NCBI GenBank assembly: GCA_022704645.1
Contig: JAKJGA010000001.1
Location: 1 to 40,982 of the forward strand
Length of the DNA: 40,982 nt
DNA from: Spirochaetota bacterium
GTDB taxonomy: Bacteria; Spirochaetota; UBA4802; JAFGJZ01
Direction of reading: 5' to 3'
How positions within the stretch are numbered: the first letter of the stretch is position 1; the number at the start of each line of letters is the position of its first letter. Below the pieces are notes generated by a model. The model was not told the origin of the DNA. It saw nothing but the letters and a program-made list of their open reading frames with translations, and searched no databases. Shown here piece by piece: positions 34,560 to 40,982 of this stretch. A program made the position numbers and the translations under genes.

Positions 34560-35822
34560 ATGAATAGAATTACAAATCAGATGATAAATCAGAACATGAC
34601 TTTTAATCTTAAACGTCATCAGTATGAAATGGATAAAATAAACAATTCACTCGCTACGGGGAAGAATGTCCGTGTTCCGCGGGATAATCCGATCAATGCA
34701 ACAAATCAGATGCTGTACAGAACTAATCTTACAGAAGTAAATCAGTTCATTAAAAATATTGATGAGAGCAAATCATATCTTAATCAGGCTGATTCTACAC
34801 TTCAGTCTGTAACAAGAATTTTTCAGCGGCTTAGAGTTCTTGCCGTTCAGGGTGCAAACGGTATTTATACAAACTTCGAATTAAAGGAAGCTATGGCTAC
34901 TGAAATAAATCAGCTTCTTGAGGAGCTTGTTGCTGTTGCTAATGCCAAAGACGGAGCAGGAAGATCACTGTTCGGCGGATATATGACCGGCGATGATAAA
35001 AATCCTAATCCTTTTCTTTCAATTTATCAGACTTTAACTGCCGGAAACCAGGGTGATGCCATGACCGGTGTTGAATACAGGGGTGATATCGGCCGGCTGA
35101 CAAGAGAAGTCTCAAAAGGAGAATATGTTGATATAGGAATACCTGGTAATCAGGTTTTCTGGGCGACAAATCAGGTTCTAACTTCAAATAAGGATGCGAC
35201 AACTTATTCGTCTGACACGGACCAAGCGATTAAAATTGACGGCGTTGAGATTAAAATTAGTGCGGGAGATAATCTTGATATAATAATTGATAAAATCAAT
35301 AATGCCGGACTTGCCGTAAAAGCAAGCAAGGGCGGACGTAATAATCTGATAATTGAAACAACGACTCCTCATCAGACATGGCTTGAAGATTCAGGAAGCG
35401 GAAGAGTTCTTAAAGATTTGGGTCTTATCAATCCGCAGTTTCCAAGTCCGCCCAATAACTACGATCCGACCGTAACAGTTGACGGAATGAGTCTTTTTGA
35501 AATGGTTATCAGACTTCGCGAGGATCTTGTTGCAGGAGATCAGGAGCTCGTCGGCGGACGTGATATCGGTCTTCTTGACATGGGTCTTGAGAATGTCTTG
35601 AAAAATCTTGCAGAAATCGGCGCCAAATCAAGAAGAATTGACGAACTTGCTAAAAGAAGTGAATTTGCAAAAGCCAATATTACCGAAATGCTTTCTAAAA
35701 CTGAAGGCATTGATTATGCTGAGACGATAATGAATTTTAAATGGCTTGAATCTGTTCATCAGTATGCGCTTGCTGTCGGAGCAAAATCAATAAAATCAAC
35801 GCTAATGGATTTTTTAAGATAA
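34560..35822 (+). CDS. flgL: Flagellar hook-filament junction protein 3
   Basis: A 420-residue flagellin-like protein. The N-terminal helix motif (NNSLATGKNVRVPRDNPINA), the LTEVNQFIKNIDESKSYLNQ region and GRSLFGGY are typical of FlgL. The C-terminus is the paired flagellin helix (LEDVLKNLAEIGAKSRRIDE-like, read here as LENVLKNLAEIGAK). It starts 2 bases after the flgK stop with GGAG inside the flgK end. Confidence 0.95.
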   Translation: MNRITNQMINQNMTFNLKRHQYEMDKINNSLATGKNVRVPRDNPINATNQMLYRTNLTEVNQFIKNIDESKSYLNQADSTLQSVTRIFQRLRVLAVQGANGIYTNFELKEAMATEINQLLEELVAVANAKDGAGRSLFGGYMTGDDKNPNPFLSIYQTLTAGNQGDAMTGVEYRGDIGRLTREVSKGEYVDIGIPGNQVFWATNQVLTSNKDATTYSSDTDQAIKIDGVEIKISAGDNLDIIIDKINNAGLAVKASKGGRNNLIIETTTPHQTWLEDSGSGRVLKDLGLINPQFPSPPNNYDPTVTVDGMSLFEMVIRLREDLVAGDQELVGGRDIGLLDMGLENVLKNLAEIGAKSRRIDELAKRSEFAKANITEMLSKTEGIDYAETIMNFKWLESVHQYALAVGAKSIKSTLMDFLR

Positions 35823-35832
35823 AAGAGGTTTT

Positions 35833-36351
35833 ATGACTCAGTCCAATGCCGCTAAGGCGCAGTATTCGGAGAATCATCTCCCGAATTTTTTAAGAGAATC
35901 AGATGATAAAGTTTTAATCAGGACGAAATCATGGGGAGAAATTGAAGTTTTTTCCTCGCAGATTTTCTCCTTTCCTGAAGGTATTCTCGGATTTAACTTC
36001 GTAGACAGTTTTGCTTTTCTGCAGGAAGATTCGTCTCCGTTCATGTGGATGCAGGCTATCGGTGAACCTGATCTCTCTTTTGTAGTTATTGAACCTGAAT
36101 CATTTATGGATTCGTATGATCTTGCTGTTTCACAGAATGATATTGATTCTATTGGTGAAAAATCAATCGATAATATTAAAGTACTCTTTATTGTGACAAT
36201 TCCTGAGAAGACTTCCGATATGACAGCTAATCTTCAGGGCCCGATCATTTTAAATTTACAGAAAAAAACCGGGAAACAGTCTATAAGCCTTTCTGATAAA
36301 TATAAAACCCGTCACAGCATTCTTGAAGAGCTGAATAAACGGGGTAAATAA
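35833..36351 (+). CDS. fliW: Flagellar assembly factor FliW
   Basis: A 172-residue cytoplasmic protein. FliW binds CsrA and releases it when flagellin is bound, coupling flagellin synthesis to export. The hallmark segments are present: IFSFPEGILGFNFVDSFAFL (in pieces: FPEGILGF), PFMWMQAIGEPDLSFVVIEP and LQGPIILNLQKKTGKQ. The N-terminal 25 residues are a polar extension compared with the Bacillus protein. Placed directly before csrA as in Borrelia and Treponema. Confidence 0.95.
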   Translation: MTQSNAAKAQYSENHLPNFLRESDDKVLIRTKSWGEIEVFSSQIFSFPEGILGFNFVDSFAFLQEDSSPFMWMQAIGEPDLSFVVIEPESFMDSYDLAVSQNDIDSIGEKSIDNIKVLFIVTIPEKTSDMTANLQGPIILNLQKKTGKQSISLSDKYKTRHSILEELNKRGK

Positions 36352-36353
36352 TC

Positions 36354-36602
36354 ATGCTGGTTCTTGCACGTAAAACAAATGAAAGTATAATGATAGGGGA
36401 TGATATTGAACTTGTTGTCGTTGAAGTAAAAGGCGATCAGGTAAAGCTCGGCATTAAGGCCCCAAAAAAAATTGCAGTTCATAGAAAAGAAATTTTTGAT
36501 GAAATAAAACAAGCCAATATAAGTGCCGTGAGTCAGAAGTTTACACCGAATGCTCTTCGCGATCTATCAGATTATTTTAAAACCAAAGACGGAAAAGACT
36601 AG
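36354..36602 (+). CDS. csrA: Carbon storage regulator CsrA
   Basis: An 82-residue RNA-binding translational repressor. MLVLARKTNESIMIGDDIEL is the classic first strand with Leu4 and Arg6, and GIKAPKKIAVHRKEIFDEI carries the conserved RNA-contact Arg. A 20-residue C-terminal tail beyond the core (QKFTPNALRDLSDYF) is longer than in E. coli. It binds GGA motifs in flagellin mRNA leaders and is antagonised by FliW, encoded 2 bases upstream. Confidence 0.96.
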   Translation: MLVLARKTNESIMIGDDIELVVVEVKGDQVKLGIKAPKKIAVHRKEIFDEIKQANISAVSQKFTPNALRDLSDYFKTKDGKD

Positions 36603-36604
36603 AG

Positions 36605-37051
36605 CTATTTTCCGGTGAAAGGAATCGATTTGATCAAACGGTTGAGGAAGAAGTCGTCAACCGTTTTTGATTTATATACGTAAATTGCAGCCGTAACCCA
36701 TAGAGCCAAGGTGAATACACACATAAATTTCAAAAGAAATTCCGATCCGAAATCATCTGCTTTATAGAAAGCATAAGTCAAAGCTATCGGCCAGAATATG
36801 AAGTTGATATAAAACAGCAGAACGATTAGTTCTTTTAGAAATGCCATAATTACAGTATACCAGTCGGCTTTAAATGCGGTGTACCCTTTAAATACTTCCT
36901 CAAAGAAAAAATACATATAAAATGCAAATACTAATGTTGCTGCTATTTTCCAGAAGAATTCTAGCTTTGGTCTGAACCAGATAAAGAAAAGAGCTATTCC
37001 CCAAAGAGCCATAAAAATGAAAACTGAATTGAAAATGAGTGATTTTTCCAT
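36605..37051 (-). CDS. Small four-helix membrane protein, unknown
   Basis: A 148-residue protein with four hydrophobic segments (about residues 8-26, 33-50, 68-95 and 106-125), aromatic-rich. No family is recognised. It converges on csrA with 2 bases between stops, and its 3' part encodes the csrA terminator hairpin on the other strand. Confidence 0.65.
   Translation of the reverse strand: MEKSLIFNSVFIFMALWGIALFFIWFRPKLEFFWKIAATLVFAFYMYFFFEEVFKGYTAFKADWYTVIMAFLKELIVLLFYINFIFWPIALTYAFYKADDFGSEFLLKFMCVFTLALWVTAAIYVYKSKTVDDFFLNRLIKSIPFTGK
36636..36671 (+). terminator. csrA operon terminator inside the convergent gene
   Basis: AAACGGTTGA (36636-36645) and TCAACCGTTT (36657-36666) form a 10-bp stem with an 11-base loop, followed by TTGATT. 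It lies within the coding region of the opposing membrane protein gene. Confidence 0.6.
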
Positions 37052-37074
37052 GTCTCTATTATCCTGGGAATTTA

Positions 37075-37434
37075 TTATTCTGCTTTTTTGTCGGAAGGAG
37101 ATTCTGATTTTATTTCGGTTGATTCAACCGATTCTTTGATAAGTCGTTTAATTATTTGAATTTCTATAACTTCTTTTGTCTTTTTGTTATAAGTGATTTT
37201 AACGATTTTATCTACCCAAATGAGATCTGAAGAAATGATATCGCCGTTTTCATCATAAATTTTTGTTTCATCACTAACCGAAAAAGTTTTCTCTGTTTTT
37301 CCTTTTTTAACAATCAGTTCGGAGCCGTTTACACTTATTACTCTGCCGGAGAACGTTTTGTTGCCGGTTGCATTTGAAAAAACACTCTGGAATGTTAATA
37401 AAAGAACTGCAGTAAAAATCAGATATTTTTTCAT
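37075..37434 (-). CDS. Small exported beta-domain protein
   Basis: A 119-residue protein with a signal peptide (residues 1-20, ending QSVFS). The mature part is a compact beta domain (SGRVISVNGSELIVKKGKTEKTF, given here in part as GRVISVNGSELIVK, then DETKIYDENGD and KIVKITYN), reminiscent of DUF5666/OB-like small exported proteins, with a Lys/Glu tail. Role unknown. Confidence 0.7.
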   Translation of the reverse strand: MKKYLIFTAVLLLTFQSVFSNATGNKTFSGRVISVNGSELIVKKGKTEKTFSVSDETKIYDENGDIISSDLIWVDKIVKITYNKKTKEVIEIQIIKRLIKESVESTEIKSESPSDKKAE

Positions 37435-37454
37435 TTGCTGTTTCCCCTTGTTAT

Positions 37455-37483
37455 AGGATAAATTGTTTAAGAGAATCTGTCAA
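37455..37483 (-). promoter_or_regulatory. Promoter for the small exported beta-domain protein
   Basis: Minus-strand perfect TTGACA (37483-37478), 17-base spacer, TATCCT (37460-37455), 21 bases before the ATG. Confidence 0.5.
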
Positions 37484-37561
37484 GATAGAAATTGAAGTAA
37501 CACCTTCGGAATTTTATTGACTTCCATTGCCGGATATTATAGGGGTTTCTTCGGGGGTTAT

Positions 37562-38059
37562 ATGCTGAAATTAATATCTTTTTTGCCGTTGCTGTTTGTG
37601 TTTCTTTTAGGTGCTGAACCTGAATTTTCATGGGAGTCGCAGCTTTCTGATGTTCGAAAAAACAGCCAGGGTAGTGAATTTTCCCGGGTCGAAATAAATC
37701 AGAATGTAATTTCATCAAATAAAATTCTTGCTCACATCAATTCAATTCACCCCGACGTGATATCTTTTGTTTCTATTTACAACAAGGGTACGTCTGAATA
37801 TGTGTTTATCAAGGATAAACTTATTTGTGTTTGTTCTACGGAATATCAGTTAAGCGGGGAATTGGCTGACAAAAAAATAAGTGATATTAGAAAGAATTAT
37901 AAGAATGAATCATTGATCAATGATAATGATATTACGACTTATAATCTTTACGATGATAAAACCATTGTAAATTTATCTGTGCGTGAACGCGGCGGGAAAA
38001 AAGACATCAGAGTATATTATTATCCTAAAAATCTGTTTTCAATTTTAGTTAAATTATGA
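37562..38059 (+). CDS. Small exported protein, unknown function
   Basis: A 165-residue protein with a signal peptide (MLKLISFLPLLFVFLLGAEP). The mature part is alpha/beta, with EFSRVEINQN and ISDIRKNYKNESL; no motif is recognised. ATG 37562 is chosen because the signal peptide begins there and a GGGGG site precedes it; longer in-frame versions add residues before the signal. It overlaps the next gene by 4 bases (ATGA), so they are co-translated and may work together. A TTGACT at 37529-37534 may be part of its promoter. Confidence 0.68.
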   Translation: MLKLISFLPLLFVFLLGAEPEFSWESQLSDVRKNSQGSEFSRVEINQNVISSNKILAHINSIHPDVISFVSIYNKGTSEYVFIKDKLICVCSTEYQLSGELADKKISDIRKNYKNESLINDNDITTYNLYDDKTIVNLSVRERGGKKDIRVYYYPKNLFSILVKL

Positions 38060-38886
38060 AGAAATTATTTTTTATTATATTTACTCTTCCTTTGATTCTG
38101 AACGCATCGGATAAAAAATATTATATCGTCAATTTCGGAGGTAATTCTGATTGTCCTGTTAAAGGCTGGACGAATAACGGGAAGTACGAAGAAATATTCA
38201 GGTGGGGAAGAGGTAAAAACCTTTTTCTTTCCGGTGATCTTTCACCTGTTTCAAACGGTACTGCCTCCTTTGTTTCAAAATTCGGTTCTTCAATTGAATT
38301 AACCGGATTAAAACAGCATGTAAGATATGTTTTGTGGATTGATTTTGTGCGTTTTAAGGATATGGATAAATCCGGACTTTCTTCAAGACTTGAGATATAT
38401 GCCGACAGAACTAAAATTTCCGATCTTGATGTTACAAAACTTCCGCTTGATAAATATGTAGGAATAGATATTCCTGATGATATAACTTTCAAGGGGGGCT
38501 GTATAATTACTTTCAAAGAGTATTCTTTGAATCCGGGTTTGTGGGGAGCATGGGATATTATAATTGCTGAAGAATCTTTTTTCCCTGATTCTTCTGAGGT
38601 TGAATCAGCTGATAATCCGCCGCCAGTAAAAGAAGTAAAATCCGGCATACAGCAGAAAAAAAATACTTTTAAAAAAGAAGTTAAAAAAAATACGCCTCAG
38701 GCTGATGTGAAAAAGAAAGAAGATAAGCCTGCTGATACTCCGAGAGAGGATGACAGCATAAAAAAATCAGTGAATGAATCCGTTAAAAAGGACTTACCTT
38801 CTGATTCAGGAAAAAACATGAAGGTTTTTGATGTTTTAGAACCCTTACCGCCGAAGGAGCCTTCTTTGCCGGATATTGTGGAATAG
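38056..38886 (+). CDS. Exported protein with jelly-roll-like domain and charged tail
   Basis: A 276-residue protein with a signal peptide (residues 1-17, ending LILNA). Residues 20-180 look like a beta-sandwich (YYIVNFGGNSD, GLKQHVRYVLWIDFVRF, SRLEIYADRTKISDLDV, NPGLWGAWDIIIAEE). Residues 190-276 are low complexity, rich in Lys, Glu and Pro, and disordered; such tails often span the periplasm. Family and function unknown. Confidence 0.7.
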   Translation: MKKLFFIIFTLPLILNASDKKYYIVNFGGNSDCPVKGWTNNGKYEEIFRWGRGKNLFLSGDLSPVSNGTASFVSKFGSSIELTGLKQHVRYVLWIDFVRFKDMDKSGLSSRLEIYADRTKISDLDVTKLPLDKYVGIDIPDDITFKGGCIITFKEYSLNPGLWGAWDIIIAEESFFPDSSEVESADNPPPVKEVKSGIQQKKNTFKKEVKKNTPQADVKKKEDKPADTPREDDSIKKSVNESVKKDLPSDSGKNMKVFDVLEPLPPKEPSLPDIVE

Positions 38887-38972
38887 GCGAAAAAAACTCC
38901 GTAAATTTCGTTGACAAAAGTAATACCCCATTTTTGCCTGTTTTAAACGGAAAAACATAAGCCGAGGTTTTT

Positions 38973-39245
38973 ATGAGCAATGAACTTGAAAAAGATCTTG
39001 ATGATGAAGTTTATGAAGACAGCTATTACGACGATGACGAAGAAGAATTGGAAGATGAAGATGAAAAAGATCTTGATGATGAAGAATCTTCGGGTGAAGT
39101 TACTGTCAGCATGAGTTTTGTCTGCGAAGACTGCGACTACCGTTGGGATGACTATATTACCAAAGATTCGGATGAAGCAGAAGACGATGATGACATTGAT
39201 GTTGTCTGCCCAATGTGCGGATCTGTGAATGTCTCACAAATTTAA
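38973..39245 (+). CDS. Very acidic zinc-ribbon protein
   Basis: A 90-residue cytoplasmic protein; 39 residues are Asp or Glu. The first 40 residues are almost purely acidic and contain EKDLDDE twice (6-12 and 31-37). The C-terminal half is a zinc ribbon with Cys51/Cys54 (CEDC) and Cys79/Cys82 (CPMC), with further acidic residues between. GAGG precedes the ATG. Its last 15 bases overlap the uvrA start, so it is coupled to uvrA. Could bind a basic partner or nucleic-acid-protein complex; function unknown. Confidence 0.75.
   Translation: MSNELEKDLDDEVYEDSYYDDDEEELEDEDEKDLDDEESSGEVTVSMSFVCEDCDYRWDDYITKDSDEAEDDDDIDVVCPMCGSVNVSQI
38987..39084 (+). repeat. 23-base exact direct repeat inside the acidic gene
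   Basis: The 23 bases at 38987-39009 recur exactly at 39062-39084, both encoding EKDLDDE. Third-codon positions are identical too, which suggests a recent internal duplication or gene-conversion tract. Confidence 0.75.
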
Positions 39246-40982
39246 GAGTTTCATTAAGGTAAGAGGGGCGCGGGAGCATAATCTCAAAAACATATCAGTT
39301 GATATACCGCGCGATTCTCTTGTCGTAATTACCGGCCTTTCCGGTTCAGGAAAATCATCACTGGCTTTTGACACAATCTATGCGGAAGGGCAGCGGCGTT
39401 ATGTTGAATCGCTCTCAGCTTACGCACGTCAATTTCTGGGTTTAATGGAAAAGCCCGATGTTGATTTTATTGACGGTCTGTCTCCGGCTATATCAATTGA
39501 ACAGAAAAGCAGTCATAGAAATCCGCGTTCCACTGTCGGTACTGTTACCGAGATACATGATTATTACCGCCTTCTTTTTGCGCGCATAGGTATTCCTTAT
39601 TGTCATAAATGCGGAAAAAAAATATCATCAATGTCTGTTGATCAGATAGTTGAAAATATAATGACAGTTCCGGAAAAAACCAAACTGGTCATAATGGCTC
39701 CTGTTGTACGCGGAAGAAAAGGTGAGCATTCGGATATAATTGAAAATGCACGGAAAAAAGGATTCGCCAGAGTCCGGATTGACGGTGAAATCAAGTCTCT
39801 TGAAGAAGAAATAAAACTCGCTAAGAATATAAAACATAATATTGATATAGTAGTAGACCGAATTGTAATGAAAGACGGCATACGCCCCCGTCTGGCTGAT
39901 TCTCTTGAAACTTCGCTTGATATGGGTTCAGGGCTTACGTCGGTGCTTATTGATGATGAAGAAAAACTGTTTTCATCACTTCTATCCTGTACTGATTGCG
40001 GTATTTCAATACCGGAACTTACTCCGCGTCTTTTTTCATTTAATGCTCCCTATGGTGCTTGTGATGAGTGCAGCGGTCTGGGTTTTCTTATGCGTTTTGA
40101 TGAAGATCTCATTGTGCCCGATAAAACAATTTCAATAGAAGATGGAGCTGTCCTGGCTTGGGGGAAACAGTGGACGGAAGAACAGGCGCGTCTATTAAAC
40201 AGAACTTTTTCTGTTGATACTTCTATACCATGGAAAAAACTTCCTAAAAATGTTACGGAATTTATTATGCATGGTACCAGTGATGCAAGAACGAAGCCGT
40301 ATCCGTACAACCGAGCTTTTGAAGGTGTTATTCCGAATCTTGAAAGAAGATATAAAGAGACTAACAGTGAAGATATCCGTGGATGGATGGAAGGGTTTAT
40401 GCATAATCAGATATGCCCATCCTGTAAAGGTGCAAGACTAAAGCCTGAAGTACTTTCAATCAAAGTTGCGGATAAATCGATTCATGATGTAAGTTCTATG
40501 TCTATTAAAAATTCAAAAATATTTTTTGACGGATTAAAACTTACTCCGACTGAAGAAAAAATAGCATTTCAGATTTTAAAAGAGATACGTCAAAGACTTA
40601 ATTTTTTGAATGATGTCGGTCTTGATTATCTGACTCTTGACAGAGCCGCCGGAACACTTTCCGGCGGAGAGGCACAGCGCATCAGACTCGCAACTCAAAT
40701 CGGTTCCGCTCTTACCGGTGTGTTATATGTTCTTGACGAGCCTTCTATCGGACTTCATCAGCGTGATAATGACAAATTGATTGCAACATTAAAACGTCTT
40801 AGGGAGCTCGGCAATACTGTTATTGTCGTTGAACACGATGAAGATACCATGCATGCATCGGATTATATCATAGATTTGGGTCCTGGCGCAGGTGAAGCGG
40901 GCGGGCATCTTATTGCCTGCGGAACTGCACAGGAAATAATGAAAAATAATGAATCTGTTACGGGCCGTTTTCTTTCGGGAAA
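39231..40982 (+). CDS. uvrA: Excinuclease ABC subunit A (3' end cut by window)
   Basis: The first 584 residues of UvrA, the damage-recognition ATPase of nucleotide excision repair; the frame is open to the window edge. Present are Walker A GLSGSGKSS with SLAFDTIYAEGQRRYVE, the first zinc-binding module (CHKCG near residue 126 and CTDCG/CDEC near 255-280), CPSCKGARLKPE, the signature LSGGEAQRIRLATQIG and Walker B VLYVLDEPSIGLHQRD of the first ABC module. The second ABC module is beyond the edge. The start is ATG 39231, which overlaps the acidic gene by 15 bases. Confidence 0.96.

Noticed and set aside
38121..38648. 175-residue antisense frame opposite the exported jelly-roll protein
   Set aside because: The plus-strand gene has a signal peptide and coupling to its neighbour; the antisense frame has no ribosome site or recognisable pattern.
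38911..38939. Promoter for the acidic zinc-ribbon gene
   Set aside because: A perfect TTGACA is present at 38911, but the hexamer at the right distance (TTGCCT) is a poor -10, so it is not listed.
1..40982. CRISPR arrays, tRNA or rRNA genes, insertion sequences, phage genes
   Set aside because: No regularly spaced repeats, cloverleaf or rRNA-like sequence, transposase, integrase or terminal inverted repeats were found by eye.

Overview
The window is an AT-rich, gene-dense bacterial chromosome segment, most likely from a member of the Spirochaetota, perhaps an environmental or gut lineage. The main evidence is the gene string flgN-flgK-flgL-fliW-csrA (32146-36602), an order typical of spirochaetes. 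Loose lipoproteins with Lys-rich tails, many tight ATGA or TTG overlaps, a GerMN protein and a membrane-bound AraC regulator fit this. No rRNA, tRNA, CRISPR array, insertion sequence or phage gene was seen. No stretch longer than 300 bases lacks a gene or RNA candidate.

Left part (1-15480). A structured, possibly 6S-like RNA region lies at 20-215. It is followed by an exported zinc peptidase fused to a propeller and a beta-barrel-like tail. A tightly overlapping run follows: hisB-hisH-hisA, a GAF-GGDEF diguanylate cyclase, a GerMN protein and a CYTH protein. comM/yifB comes next and converges on valS. On the minus strand, valS is preceded by a TPR protein, a YhaN-like ATPase and an SbcD/YhaO-like protein whose metal ligands have all been replaced.

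Central part (15668-22762) is a carbohydrate locus. A GH5 cellulase-like lipoprotein converges on a three-gene operon: a MalF-like permease, a MalG-like permease fused in frame to an OafA-type membrane acyltransferase, and an AGE-fold lipoprotein lacking the usual catalytic Glu. A membrane-bound AraC regulator is divergent from it. No binding protein or ATPase for this transporter is in the window. The acyltransferase-permease fusion is the most unusual object here.

Right part (22763-40982). A textbook sigma-54 promoter drives a 64-residue Cys-rich protein ending in a strong terminator. Next come an orphan OppD-type ATPase coupled to a degenerate phosphoesterase lipoprotein, a membrane protein, fusA with promoter and terminator, an ECF-like sigma factor with an atypical region 4, an MscS channel, a FecE-like ATPase with small exported or membrane partners, and the flagellar hook-filament junction/CsrA operon. 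The window closes with small membrane and exported proteins, a very acidic zinc-ribbon protein and the 5' two thirds of uvrA, cut by the window edge.

All calls come from reading translated sequence and motifs by eye; no database or folding program was run.
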